A stretch of DNA of 25,817 nt from JAVBMC01 sp031552845. Lineage in GTDB: Bacteria > Verrucomicrobiota > Kiritimatiellia > RFP12 > DVOR01. Every line of letters begins with the position of its first letter. Position 1 is the first letter of the stretch. The notes beneath the pieces were generated by a model. The model worked only from the letters and a program-made list of their open reading frames with translations, had not been told where the DNA came from and searched no databases. This document shows, in pieces, positions 16,485 through 25,213 of the stretch. Both the position numbers and the translations under genes were made by a program. The stretch lies in NCBI GenBank assembly GCA_031552845.1, contig JAVBMC010000059.1:1-25817 (forward strand), in the 5' to 3' direction.

Positions 16485-17363
16485 TTACTGTGTCCGCAGA
16501 CCTTCCAGCAAGCGTGCCGAAATACCCGAGTTGTTGAGCGTGTACAGGTGCACACCGGGGGCGCCATTTGCCAACAAGTCCTTGCATTGCTCCAACGCAA
16601 ATACAAAGCCTGCTTCAGCCACATCCTCCTGCGCTGCGACTTTGCGCAACGATGCAGGAATCGAACAATCGGAGAGTGCTACAAAACGGTCAATCTGTTT
16701 CGCGGACGTCATCGGCATGATGCCGGGGATTAACGGAATAGTCACCCCTTGGACACGTGCCTGCTCGACAAAAGCATAATACGCTGCATTGTCAAAAAAC
16801 AACTGTGTCATCGCATAATCCGCACCCGCATCCTGCTTACGCTTGAGGAAACCAATGTCCCTCTCCAGCGTTCGCGGTTCACCTGCCGTGAACGACTCCG
16901 GATGTCCCTCGGGATAGGCCGCGCAACCGATTTTAAACTGCGGCCAGCCCTGTCTGATAAATTCAATCAACTCATTCGCATGGGCAAACCCCTGCGGATG
17001 CGGCTCAAAGTGAGTTTCACCCTTCGGCGGGTCGCCCCGCAATGCCATAATCGCCGGGATACCTTTATCTGCCAACGCATTCAAAATCTTCGCCAGCTCA
17101 TCGCGCGAGTGCCCAAGACACGTCAGGTGCGCCATTGCCGGCAGATTCAAATTATTCTGCAACGCCCCTGTCAGCTCCACCGTATTATCGCGCGTAGCAC
17201 CTCCGGCACCATACGTCACCGAAACCAAATCCACCGACAACGCGGCTGTGCGGGCAATTGTCTCATACAGCTTCGCCCAACCCTCTGGCGACTTCGGCGG
17301 AAAAAACTCAAACGAAAACGTCTTCTCCCCCGCCGCCAGCTTATCGCAAAAAGTAAAACCCAT
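16485..17363 (-). CDS. metF: 5,10-methylenetetrahydrofolate reductase
   Basis: FAD enzyme that reduces methylene-THF to methyl-THF, the methyl donor for methionine synthesis. 292 residues, normal for the bacterial family. Signatures in order: FSFEFFPPKSPEGW near the N-terminus (including the active-site Glu), SVTYGAGG, THLTCLGH-type sequence (here AHLTCLGHSRDEL), ALRGDPPKGE, AAYPEGHPE, DYAMTQLFFDN and IPLIPGIMPMTS. The start is ATG 17363. An earlier in-frame TTG at 17393 lies inside the promoter, and no other usual start precedes FEFFPP. The predicted transcription start is only a few bases before this ATG, so the mRNA looks leaderless. It is transcribed alone and converges on the MoxR operon. 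Confidence 0.95.
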   Translation of the reverse strand: MGFTFCDKLAAGEKTFSFEFFPPKSPEGWAKLYETIARTAALSVDLVSVTYGAGGATRDNTVELTGALQNNLNLPAMAHLTCLGHSRDELAKILNALADKGIPAIMALRGDPPKGETHFEPHPQGFAHANELIEFIRQGWPQFKIGCAAYPEGHPESFTAGEPRTLERDIGFLKRKQDAGADYAMTQLFFDNAAYYAFVEQARVQGVTIPLIPGIMPMTSAKQIDRFVALSDCSIPASLRKVAAQEDVAEAGFVFALEQCKDLLANGAPGVHLYTLNNSGISARLLEGLRTQ

Positions 17364-17372
17364 AAGTCCTGT

Positions 17373-17401
17373 AATATAACACACCCCCCGCAACGAAGCA
17401 A
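17373..17401 (-). promoter_or_regulatory. Sigma70-type promoter of metF
   Basis: On the minus strand TTGCTT (17401-17396), 17 bp, TATATT (17378-17373). Transcription should begin near 17366, only about 3 bases before the metF ATG at 17363. No S-box, SAM-II or similar riboswitch fits in that space. Confidence 0.65.
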
Positions 17402-17502
17402 TCCAGAATAATTACACCGTCACAATTTCATCTGCTATCATTTCAAAACCAACGTCTCCATCGGAGTTTCCGTTGAAATATAAAAGTCAATGATGCCGAA
17501 TG

Positions 17503-17649
17503 CTACCGCTTGATTTTCATTCTCAATGTGCTAAACTGCGCGTCGTTGACCCCGTTGGGTGACCGATCACTGAGGCGCATAGCGCATATCGGAGCCCAAG
17601 CTCGAAAGGAGCCATCAACATATAGACTGCCCGTCAGGCTTGCATTCAC
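17503..17649 (-). pseudogene. Possible C-terminal protein fragment, unidentified
   Basis: A minus-strand frame of 48 codons from GTG 17649 to the stop at 17503 reads like real protein (NASLTGSLYVDGSF, then RLSDRSPNGVNDAQF, then a basic KIKR end). Its upstream continuation is antisense to the DUF4469-like remnant and does not look coding. It may be the tail of a gene joined in inverted orientation near 17645. I do not recognise the family; chance is a real alternative. Confidence 0.25.
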
Positions 17650-17892
17650 GGAAAGAACCTGCGTCTGCATTTGCTGGTGGGTGATGAGGGTGTTTGGTTC
17701 ATCCCGCAAGGCAAGGGCGATATTGTGCGCGCCACAATCTTCCTCGATAACAAACCCTCCCGCCTGACGCTCGGCATCCCGGCTGAACTGCGGAAGGGAA
17801 TGACCTATCGCGTGGAAGTGCGCAACCGCATCCACCGCAGTAAAAAGCTCGCTGTCGGCACGCTCACGGAATTACTGACTGTTGCGGAATAA
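17626..17892 (+). pseudogene. DUF4469-like C-terminal remnant
   Basis: An open stretch of 88 codons ending at TAA 17890-17892, with an in-frame TAG at 17623 and no ATG. The readable protein, from about CIHGKNLRLHLL, has the pattern of the C-terminal Ig-like half of DUF4469 proteins (bacterial HU-type DNA-binding proteins with an Ig tail): GVWFIPQGKGDIVRATIF, NKPSRLTLGIPAEL, YRVEVRNR and a final GTLTELLTV. The HU-like N-terminal half is missing. A strong terminator directly downstream suggests that a real gene once ended here. The only possible start is TTG 17671, without a ribosome binding site. Family assignment is from pattern memory and is moderate. Confidence 0.5.
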
Positions 17893-17918
17893 CTCTATAT
17901 AAAATAAACGCTTAAACG

Positions 17919-17947
17919 GGCGGAGGTGTTGAACCTCCGCCTTTTTT
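17919..17947 (+). terminator. Strong rho-independent terminator
   Basis: Perfect 9-bp stem GGCGGAGGT (17919-17927) / ACCTCCGCC (17933-17941) with a 5-nt loop and six Ts (17942-17947). It lies 27 bp after the stop of the DUF4469-like remnant. Confidence 0.92.
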
Positions 17948-17954
17948 GTTCCCA

Positions 17955-18023
17955 GTAGCGGAACGATACACGCCCGAGTACCGAAATGATGCACGTCCGA
18001 GTACCCCTGCGTGAGGCCTCCGA
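17955..18023. repeat. Three contiguous 23-bp degenerate direct repeats
   Basis: Units start at 17955, 17978 and 18001. The first two match at 18 of 23 positions (shared core CGAGTACC at the joints). The third keeps only both ends (GTAC... and ...TCCGA) and runs into the left arm of the nested hairpin. Confidence 0.6.
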
Positions 18024-18097
18024 GCTATAGTCCCGTACAGCTCCGTGCAATGCACCGTTACTCGGAGCTGTATGGCACCACGACTCGGAGGCCTCGC
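18011..18097 (+). ncRNA. Long nested hairpin, possible structured RNA or small mobile element
   Basis: An 87-bp imperfect palindrome. The outer stem of 14 bp (18011-18024 with 18084-18097) includes GAGGCCTCCGAG / CTCGGAGGCCTC. A symmetric 8-by-8 internal loop follows (18025-18032; 18076-18083), then an inner stem of 13 bp (18033-18045 with 18063-18075, core TACAGCTCCG) and a 17-nt loop that itself contains TGCAATGCA. The two imperfect pairs are U-G and G-U if the plus strand is transcribed, but A-C mismatches on the minus strand, which points to a plus-strand RNA. No promoter or T run is adjacent. Class unknown; a MITE or cruciform DNA site is equally possible. Confidence 0.4.
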
Positions 18098-18132
18098 AAA
18101 CCCTGATTGATAGCGGTCACGTATCCGTGCTC

Positions 18133-18282
18133 ATGGCTGTACCGGATATACCGTCAGATTGGATGGGTTTTAAACGAGTAATCTTTCGTTTAATCAAGCA
18201 TGGCGGTCAGATTCAAGATGTAGAGAAAGGGAAGTTGTGTGGCCGTTGCTGCCATAAACATTTTGGAGGATACACAATTTAA
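18133..18282 (+). CDS. Doubtful small protein, 49 residues
   Basis: Open from ATG 18133 to TAA 18280-18282. The product reads MAVPDIPSDWMGFKRVIF and ends with a Cys/His-rich tail, CGRCCHKHF, that could bind a metal. No ribosome binding site is visible. The frame stays open upstream through the nested hairpin, so it may instead be the tail of a degraded larger gene. I recognise no family. Confidence 0.25.
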   Translation: MAVPDIPSDWMGFKRVIFRLIKHGGQIQDVEKGKLCGRCCHKHFGGYTI

Positions 18283-18317
18283 GGTTTTGATTATAGGGAA
18301 GTTTGGTCTGTTTAAAG

Positions 18318-18346
18318 TTGACAATGTCTTCAGATAGGTTTATAGT
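18318..18346 (+). promoter_or_regulatory. Consensus sigma70 promoter of the giant beta-helix gene
   Basis: Perfect TTGACA (18318-18323), 17 bp, TATAGT (18341-18346). Predicted start of transcription is about 18353, with a leader of about 75 nt. AGAGGAA, ending 4 bases before ATG 18428, is the ribosome binding site. Confidence 0.8.
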
Positions 18347-18427
18347 TATAACAGGTCGGGAAATGTGCTGTGGATATCTTACAGATCAGGGCGCCCGTTC
18401 GGCCATTGAACTTAAAAGAGGAATCGC

Positions 18428-21400
18428 ATGAAATCCTTTCTCAAACATATCCGATATATCGTAACAACGGGTCTGGTTTTATTCTGCACATTCGGAGTTT
18501 CTGCCGCCGAACTCTTTGTCAGCCCCAATGGCAATAACAGCGACGGCACATCATGGGCAAACGCCTTCACCAGCATTCAAGCCGCTGTTGATGTTTCAAG
18601 GCCCGGCGATACCGTCACTGTAACTAACGGTACGTATGGACCGATTACCAACAGCTACAACCGTGCCATCACCATCCAAAGCGTCAATGGCGCGGATGTT
18701 ACTCTCATTGATGGCGCTGGTGATCGCCGTTGTGCCACGTTAGGTGATGGTCAGTATCAAATGGACACCATTCTGTGCGGGTTCACTTTGACTAATGGAG
18801 TTCCCTCTGGCCCTGACCTCAGGTATGATGGCGTGGTATTTGGCGGGGGAGTACAGGGTGGGACACTAAACGATTGTATCCTCGTCAACAATAAGGCAGC
18901 ACTTGGTGGCGGTGCGTATGACTCCATACTGAACAACTGCGTTCTTGTGAGTAATTCAGCTGACGCCATTGATGATATCGTTAGCGGAGCCGGCGGCGCA
19001 TTTTTTTGCACACTATACGACTGTATACTAACCAATAATTTTGCACGTACTGGTGGCGGCGGGGTGAGTTATTGCTTGTTGGATAATTGTATTCTCGTTG
19101 ATAACTATACTGCAGGGGGATGTGGCGGTGGTGCCAGTTTTTCAACACTATACAACAGTTTCCTCATCGGTAATACGGGCCCTAGTTTTGGTGGAGGTGC
19201 GTATGCTGGTGCGCTATATAACTGTACGCTCGTCGCTAATTCAGCTGCTTACGGTGGCGGGGCTTGGGGGCAGTCGCCAAGTGCACGCTGTACGTTGAAC
19301 AATTGTACTCTTGTTGGAAATTCGTCAACATATGACGGAGGGGGCACGTTTGATTGTACGTTGACCAACTGCATTGTTTGGAGAAATACCTCTGGGGGGA
19401 GCGGCGCGGACATTGCAAAGGGCAGCAGTTTTTATACTTGTTCCAGTAACAATGGTACGAGTAACGGATGTATTCAAGCTGATCCGAAGTTTGTTGATGA
19501 AGCCAACGGCGATTATCGTCTGCAGGCAAATTCTCCATGTGTCGGCATGGGTGATCCCGCTACTGTCGAGCCGATGCTGGATGTTGGCGGCAAATCGATC
19601 TACACCGGTGGTCGTGTTAACATAGGTGCTTATAGTACGATGGATGGAACGTTTTACGTCTCGCCAAACGGTGACGATGCCAACAATGGATCTTGTTGGA
19701 GATTTGCCAAAAAGACTATTCAAGCCGCTATTGATGCTGTGGCCGCGGGCAGTACCATCGTCGTGAGCAATGGCATCTATGCGCCGATTGCTACAGCGAA
19801 TAAAGCCATCACCATTCAAAGCGCTAATGGCGCGCACGTCGCCATTATCAATGGCGGTGGCACTAACTGTTGCGCCACGCTCGGCGATGGCTTGCTGAAC
19901 GAAACTTCTACTGTATTGTGCGGATTTACTCTTACGAATGGTTACGCCAGTAGTTTTTCTTCGGGAGGTGGTGCGTGTGGCGGTACATTGAATGATTGCA
20001 TTCTCATTGGCAATAGCTCACTCAATGGCGGTGGTGGTGCGCACTTCAGCACGCTGAATAATTGTACTCTCTCCAACAATTCAGGGAGCTTTGGCGGAGG
20101 AGCATGGAGCTGTGGATTGAATGCCTGTGTGCTCACCGGTAACTCAGCCGGTAGTGGTGGTGGCGTCTATGGCGGTACCCTAAACAATTGTCTGCTTACC
20201 GGTAACTCAGCCATCAGCGGTGGCGGTGCATCTGGCGGATCCTTGACAAACTGTACTCTCGTTGGTAATACAGCTACTTTTGATGATGGTGCAGGTGTAA
20301 TTCGTGCTTCGTTGTTTAATTGCATTGTTTGGGGTAACACGAAAGAGGGTGTCACCAACGACATCTACGACTGCGAGCTTGCCTATACCTGCTCAAGCGA
20401 TGGTGGAACGGACAATGGATGCATTCAAGCCGATCCGAAGTTTGTCGATGCCGCCGATGGAGACTATCGCCTGTGTACTGATTCTCCATGTGCCGGCATA
20501 GGCGATCCGAGTTTTCGAGAGGTTGAGCGTCCAATGCTTGATGTTTATGGAAATTCAATTTATACCGACGGACGTATCAATATGGGCGCCTATGGCACAG
20601 CGAATATATTTTATGTCTCTCCCGATGGTAATGATGCCAATAATGGTGCCTGCTGGGCACTTGCAAAAAAGACTATTCAGGCCGCGATTGATGTCGCGGC
20701 ACCGGATAGCACTATCATGGTGACAAATGGTATCTATGCATCCCTCATGACGGGCAGGAAAGTTCTCACTATTAAAAGCGTCAATGGAGCGAGCGTAACT
20801 TTTATCGACGGCGACGGTACTAACCGTTGCGCCACGTTAAGTAGCAGTGGTCTTCTCCGTTACGCTACGCTGTCAGGATTTACCATTACCAATGGCGTTG
20901 GCGGTGTATTTGGCGGTACGGTCAGCAACTGCGTGATTATCGGGAACTCGACAGATGGGTTTGGCGGAGGTGCACAGAACTGTGCGGTGTATAGTTGTGT
21001 TATCATTGCCAACTCGGCACGTTTTGGAGGGGCTGTTGCTCATTCTCAACTCTACAACTGTACTCTTGTCGGTAACTCAGCTGGCTGCGGTGGCGGTGCT
21101 GCATTGGCTGGTCTAAAAAATTGTATTGTTTGGGGCAATACCGCAACTATTGAAGGGAACGATGTTTATCAGGCAAGCATGACCTATACCTGCTCAAGTG
21201 ATGGAGGGACAGACAATGGCTGTATTCAGACCGATCCATTGTTTCTAGATGCTGCTAATGGTAATTATAGACTCAAGTCCGATTCTCCCTGTGCCGGGAC
21301 AGGTGATCCGACTTTTCTGGAAGGTGAACTGTCGTTACTGGATGTCCACGCCAAAACAATCTATACCGATGGACGCATTAATATGGGTTCATTCAGCTCT

Positions 21401-24400
21401 GTGGATAAACGCTATGTCAATGGGTTACAGACGGATGATTCCGGTGATGGCCTCACGTGGACTACGGCTAAGAAAAGCATTCAAGCTGCGATTGATGCCG
21501 CTGATGTCGGCGCCACGGTAATGGTAACCAATGGAACTTATACGTCGATTATCGCTATCAATAAAGAAATCAGTATTCGAAGCGTCAATGGCGCGGCTGT
21601 CACCATTATCGATGGAGGAGGAACCAACTGTTGTGCAACGCTCTATGAATTCTATTTATCTCACAGTTCCTGTATCCCCGTGCTTTGCGGTTTTACCCTT
21701 ACCAATGGTGTGAATTATATAGGTGGTGGAGCGCATGGCGGCACGTTGAATGATTGTGTTCTAATTGGTAATGAAGCTCTTAGTTATGGTGGAGGTGCGG
21801 CCTATTGTACGTTGAATAATTGTATTCTTCTTAATAACCGAGTGTATAGTAAAAGCAGTGGTTACGGTGGTGGTGCGGATAGCTGTATATTGAACAACTG
21901 TGTTCTCTCCGGCAACTGGGCCTCTTATAATGGTGGTGGTGCGAGCGAGAGTATGTTGAATAATTGCCTCTTGGTAAACAATTCTGTAAATATGGGATCT
22001 GGTGGTGGAGCGTATAAGTGCATACTGGATAATAGTACTATCTTCGGAAATTCGGCCGCCACTGGTGGTGGTGTGTTTGAAAGCACGCTGAGTAATTGCA
22101 TCGTGTGGGGAAATCAGGCGAGTAGGTCTAATGATATTTACAACTGTGCTTCTCTCGTCGCCACTTGCTCCAGTGATGGTGGTACGAATGACGGGTGCAT
22201 TCAAGAAGACCCGCAGTTCTTGGATGCTGCGAATGGCGATTATCGTTTGCTGGCTGGATCGCCATGCTTGGGAACTGCTGCTGATGGCGGTGATATGGGG
22301 GCGTTCCCCGGTGGTTATAATGTGGTGGAGATTTCCGGTGAGAATATCACGCCAACAGGTGTTGTGCCGATAGGGGTGTCGACGTCGTTGGTATTTACTG
22401 CCAGCGAGACGAATAGTCAAGGACGAGCCTTCAGCCACTTTATGACGAACGGTGTGCTGGCAGATGCAACCATGAGTTTTGAATTTACGCCGGGAGGGGT
22501 GTCTAATACGCTGGAGGCGGTCTATTTGACGTATGCGTTCCTCGATGCTCAAGGCGGTATGGTTGAGACAAACCGTGTTGACGCTCCATATGGCGCACTT
22601 TATCCGGAGCTGCCGGAACCGGAGCTGACCGGATATACGTTTACGGGTTGGAACTTGGATGCGGCAGGTGAAGGCAGCATGGTGACGGGTGGGGTAACGT
22701 TGGTCACCAACCGTCTCGATCATACGCTTTATGCGCAGTGGTCAACAAATGCCTACGTTGTGACGCTTGAACCCATCGGCGGTACGTTGCCCGGCACTAA
22801 TCAATTGAATGTGCTATTTGATTCGGTTTATCCGGAGTTACCTGAGCCTGTTCTCAATGGGTATTCGTTTGAAGGCTGGGCTTTTGATGTAGCCGGATTG
22901 GATGGTGTGGCCACCGGCGGCGTCGCGCTGGTGACGAATGCATGCAACCATACGCTCTATGCGCAGTGGTCAACCAATGTATATGTGCTGACGCTTGCGC
23001 CTGCAGGAGGGACGCTTGATGGCACGAATCAATTTAACGTATCATTTGATTCAGCCTATCCGGAATTTTCGAAGGTTAGCCGTGTTGGACATGCGTTTGA
23101 TGGTTGGACTCTACCTTCAGGAGAAGTTGTGACGGGTGGTGTAACGGTGGTGTCGACTTCGGATGATCATACGTTGACGGCAACTTGGCATTCGCTGACT
23201 GCAGTGATGTTGGAACTGGATGGTGGCACTCACAAAGGTAGCGCGCAACAGTCTATGTATGAAGGTGACTTGGCGGAGATCATCGCAAACATTCCCAAGG
23301 TCGGCTACGGCTTTCAACGATGGATTGGTATGCCGGATGAAGAACTTGGCGATGCTTTCAATCCCTATGCAGCACGGACAACATTAAAGATGCCCGGCAC
23401 AAATGTTTCACTAACGGCTGTATTCGTCAAGAACCCTGGGACTGTGGAGGTTACCTTTGATCCCGACCAAGTCGGAGCCGCTTCACTCGTCGGATTAGAA
23501 TGGAGTGTAGATGGTAAAGTTTGGTTCCCGGCGGACATCGCCATCCGCGTACCCTCCGGCACACGTACCCTCTACGTGCGTTCAATTGATGGACGCTGGT
23601 TGGTGCCGAAAACCACACGTGTGAATATAGTTGCAAGTACCACGGATGAGCTCCCTCAAGGGTTCACTATGCCTGTCCAGTTTGCTCCGGCATTTGATGA
23701 AGAATCATTGGCCTACGCCACTGATCCGAACAGCGACCAAGGTCAATGGAGTAAGGAGAGCGGTCAGCTGGATTGGACGGGATTGCGTGTCGGTCTGCGC
23801 GCGAAGCTGGGGCTCTTGCCATTACAAGCGAACGCCACATTCGTCAAGCTGAAGAGCGGTAAGCTCCCTACAGGTCTCAAGCTGGTGACGATTGACGGAC
23901 AGGTTTACTTGTCGGGTATTCCCACCAAGGCTGGAACCTATCCTGCCGTGTTGCAAGCGTTGGAGGGCAAAAAAGCTGGCGCATTGCTTCCTGTCGTCTG
24001 GACAGTTCAAGACCTGCCCACCGAATACATCGGCACCTTTAATGGCGTCTATACTGCCACAACGAACGGTATTACCCGCCACAGCGCTTTAAAGCTGACG
24101 GTGGGCAAGACCGGCAAGTTGACCGGCTCGGTGAGTTTAGGTGGTAAGAAATACTCACTCAAGGCCGATGCGTTTGATGCGATTGATTATGCCACAGAAG
24201 CCATGTCAGTCACCAATGCCGCATTTATCTGCACCAGCCCCAAACTGACCAATTCCGTCAGCTTGACGATCAGTCTCAGTGGGGCAGGTTTGGGTGTGTT
24301 TAATGTCACCAATCTGCCCTCCGTTATGGATGATTACACCGGACAAGCGGTTCGCAACGGTTGGAAGGATAAGACGTTTACGCCTCAACGGGAACTGCGC

Positions 24401-25165
24401 ACCAACACTCTGACGTGGGCAAAGGGTTACTACACCCTGTCGCTCTATACGGAAGATAACGATCGCGACATCTATGGCGCAGGGTATATCACATTGACGG
24501 TCGATACCATGGGCGGAGTTAAAGCCGCAGGTAAACTCGCCGATGGCACAACCGTCTCCGGCAGCGGTGTGTTGCTGGTGACTGACACAGAGGTCTCTAC
24601 TGTAATAGCACTTTCACCCAGTGCGTATAAAGGCGGAGAGTTCTACCTCAACGTCAAGTTCATCCAAGACGCCCAACCACGGATTGATGCTGCTGAACCC
24701 GTCAACTGGGTCAACACCGTTACAACCACCACCTCCAATGGTCCCTTTGAGCGTAAGCCGAGCGTCAAAGGCGGTTGGTATAGTCAACTCACCAGCCTCT
24801 ACAGCGTCTACGACACCAGCTACGATCCCGAGAATCCGTATAAACTTGGATTGAACGCCGATGCGATTACCACCGCAGTCTCAATGCAGTTCAACGCCAA
24901 AGGAACCGGAGTCGACGCACTCGCCAAGACCAACAATCCCTACAACGTGAAGCTCACCCTGACATCCAAGACAGGGCTCTTCAGCGGCAGCTTCAATGAA
25001 ACCGGAGTCAAAACCGCCTACAAACTCTACGGCATCTTAACGCCGTATCTCGTCAGCGATACCGACGATACCGCCGGCCTCGGCTTCTATAGCATCCCTG
25101 TAGCGGTGCCCAAGACACAACGCTCGGAGCTGTTCAGGTTGACGACCCAAGCGGTAGAGCCGTAA
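18428..25165 (+). CDS. Giant secreted protein: four beta-helix modules, InlB-type repeats, C-terminal Ig-like region
   Basis: 2245 residues. A signal peptide (basic start, hydrophobic core ending VSAA) is followed by four modules starting near residues 27, 408, 727 and 994. Each opens with a motif like YVSPNGDDANNG and IQAAIDAA, followed by T/SNGxY. It continues as a right-handed parallel beta-helix of about 22-residue coils (GGGA...LNNCTLVGNSA) and closes with TCSSDGGTDNGCIQADP, DYRL, SPC and NMGAY, the choice-of-anchor Q pattern; the last module ends near 1296. About 1366-1588 holds three InlB B-type (Listeria-Bacteroides) repeats (YPELPEPxLxGYxFxGW ... TLYAQW), and a fourth diverged copy runs to about 1660. 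A putative Ig domain (LPTGLKLVTIDGQVYLSGIP, about 1810) and repeated beta-rich units (GTFNGVYTATT; KGYYTLSLYTEDNDRDIYG) finish it. No sortase, PEP-CTERM or clear T9SS tail is seen. Probably a cell-surface adhesin or glycan-binding protein (inference); it has its own promoter and terminator. Confidence 0.93.
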   Translation: MKSFLKHIRYIVTTGLVLFCTFGVSAAELFVSPNGNNSDGTSWANAFTSIQAAVDVSRPGDTVTVTNGTYGPITNSYNRAITIQSVNGADVTLIDGAGDRRCATLGDGQYQMDTILCGFTLTNGVPSGPDLRYDGVVFGGGVQGGTLNDCILVNNKAALGGGAYDSILNNCVLVSNSADAIDDIVSGAGGAFFCTLYDCILTNNFARTGGGGVSYCLLDNCILVDNYTAGGCGGGASFSTLYNSFLIGNTGPSFGGGAYAGALYNCTLVANSAAYGGGAWGQSPSARCTLNNCTLVGNSSTYDGGGTFDCTLTNCIVWRNTSGGSGADIAKGSSFYTCSSNNGTSNGCIQADPKFVDEANGDYRLQANSPCVGMGDPATVEPMLDVGGKSIYTGGRVNIGAYSTMDGTFYVSPNGDDANNGSCWRFAKKTIQAAIDAVAAGSTIVVSNGIYAPIATANKAITIQSANGAHVAIINGGGTNCCATLGDGLLNETSTVLCGFTLTNGYASSFSSGGGACGGTLNDCILIGNSSLNGGGGAHFSTLNNCTLSNNSGSFGGGAWSCGLNACVLTGNSAGSGGGVYGGTLNNCLLTGNSAISGGGASGGSLTNCTLVGNTATFDDGAGVIRASLFNCIVWGNTKEGVTNDIYDCELAYTCSSDGGTDNGCIQADPKFVDAADGDYRLCTDSPCAGIGDPSFREVERPMLDVYGNSIYTDGRINMGAYGTANIFYVSPDGNDANNGACWALAKKTIQAAIDVAAPDSTIMVTNGIYASLMTGRKVLTIKSVNGASVTFIDGDGTNRCATLSSSGLLRYATLSGFTITNGVGGVFGGTVSNCVIIGNSTDGFGGGAQNCAVYSCVIIANSARFGGAVAHSQLYNCTLVGNSAGCGGGAALAGLKNCIVWGNTATIEGNDVYQASMTYTCSSDGGTDNGCIQTDPLFLDAANGNYRLKSDSPCAGTGDPTFLEGELSLLDVHAKTIYTDGRINMGSFSSVDKRYVNGLQTDDSGDGLTWTTAKKSIQAAIDAADVGATVMVTNGTYTSIIAINKEISIRSVNGAAVTIIDGGGTNCCATLYEFYLSHSSCIPVLCGFTLTNGVNYIGGGAHGGTLNDCVLIGNEALSYGGGAAYCTLNNCILLNNRVYSKSSGYGGGADSCILNNCVLSGNWASYNGGGASESMLNNCLLVNNSVNMGSGGGAYKCILDNSTIFGNSAATGGGVFESTLSNCIVWGNQASRSNDIYNCASLVATCSSDGGTNDGCIQEDPQFLDAANGDYRLLAGSPCLGTAADGGDMGAFPGGYNVVEISGENITPTGVVPIGVSTSLVFTASETNSQGRAFSHFMTNGVLADATMSFEFTPGGVSNTLEAVYLTYAFLDAQGGMVETNRVDAPYGALYPELPEPELTGYTFTGWNLDAAGEGSMVTGGVTLVTNRLDHTLYAQWSTNAYVVTLEPIGGTLPGTNQLNVLFDSVYPELPEPVLNGYSFEGWAFDVAGLDGVATGGVALVTNACNHTLYAQWSTNVYVLTLAPAGGTLDGTNQFNVSFDSAYPEFSKVSRVGHAFDGWTLPSGEVVTGGVTVVSTSDDHTLTATWHSLTAVMLELDGGTHKGSAQQSMYEGDLAEIIANIPKVGYGFQRWIGMPDEELGDAFNPYAARTTLKMPGTNVSLTAVFVKNPGTVEVTFDPDQVGAASLVGLEWSVDGKVWFPADIAIRVPSGTRTLYVRSIDGRWLVPKTTRVNIVASTTDELPQGFTMPVQFAPAFDEESLAYATDPNSDQGQWSKESGQLDWTGLRVGLRAKLGLLPLQANATFVKLKSGKLPTGLKLVTIDGQVYLSGIPTKAGTYPAVLQALEGKKAGALLPVVWTVQDLPTEYIGTFNGVYTATTNGITRHSALKLTVGKTGKLTGSVSLGGKKYSLKADAFDAIDYATEAMSVTNAAFICTSPKLTNSVSLTISLSGAGLGVFNVTNLPSVMDDYTGQAVRNGWKDKTFTPQRELRTNTLTWAKGYYTLSLYTEDNDRDIYGAGYITLTVDTMGGVKAAGKLADGTTVSGSGVLLVTDTEVSTVIALSPSAYKGGEFYLNVKFIQDAQPRIDAAEPVNWVNTVTTTTSNGPFERKPSVKGGWYSQLTSLYSVYDTSYDPENPYKLGLNADAITTAVSMQFNAKGTGVDALAKTNNPYNVKLTLTSKTGLFSGSFNETGVKTAYKLYGILTPYLVSDTDDTAGLGFYSIPVAVPKTQRSELFRLTTQAVEP

Positions 25166-25213
25166 GAGAGAGAATGCCGGCGGGGACGTCGGCGCTCTCA
25201 GGGTAGAGGAACG

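Larger units (their letters stand above)
17893..18427. other. Gene-poor region upstream of the giant beta-helix gene
   Basis: About 535 bp without a well-supported gene. In order it holds the terminator at 17919-17947, three 23-bp tandem units (17955-18023), a long nested hairpin (18011-18097), a doubtful 49-codon frame (18133-18282), and the promoter and 5' leader of the next gene (from 18318). Confidence 0.7.

Noticed and set aside
16960..17400. Plus-strand 220-codon frame across metF
   Set aside because: It is antisense to a clearly conserved MetF with all family motifs.
18011..18097. Integron attC site
   Set aside because: The stem ends lack the conserved attC core sites (GTTRRRY and its complement), and there is no integrase or cassette structure.
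21761..22723. 320-codon open frame antisense to the fourth beta-helix module
   Set aside because: Repeated sense codons create long antisense frames; the product is a low-complexity echo of the repeats.
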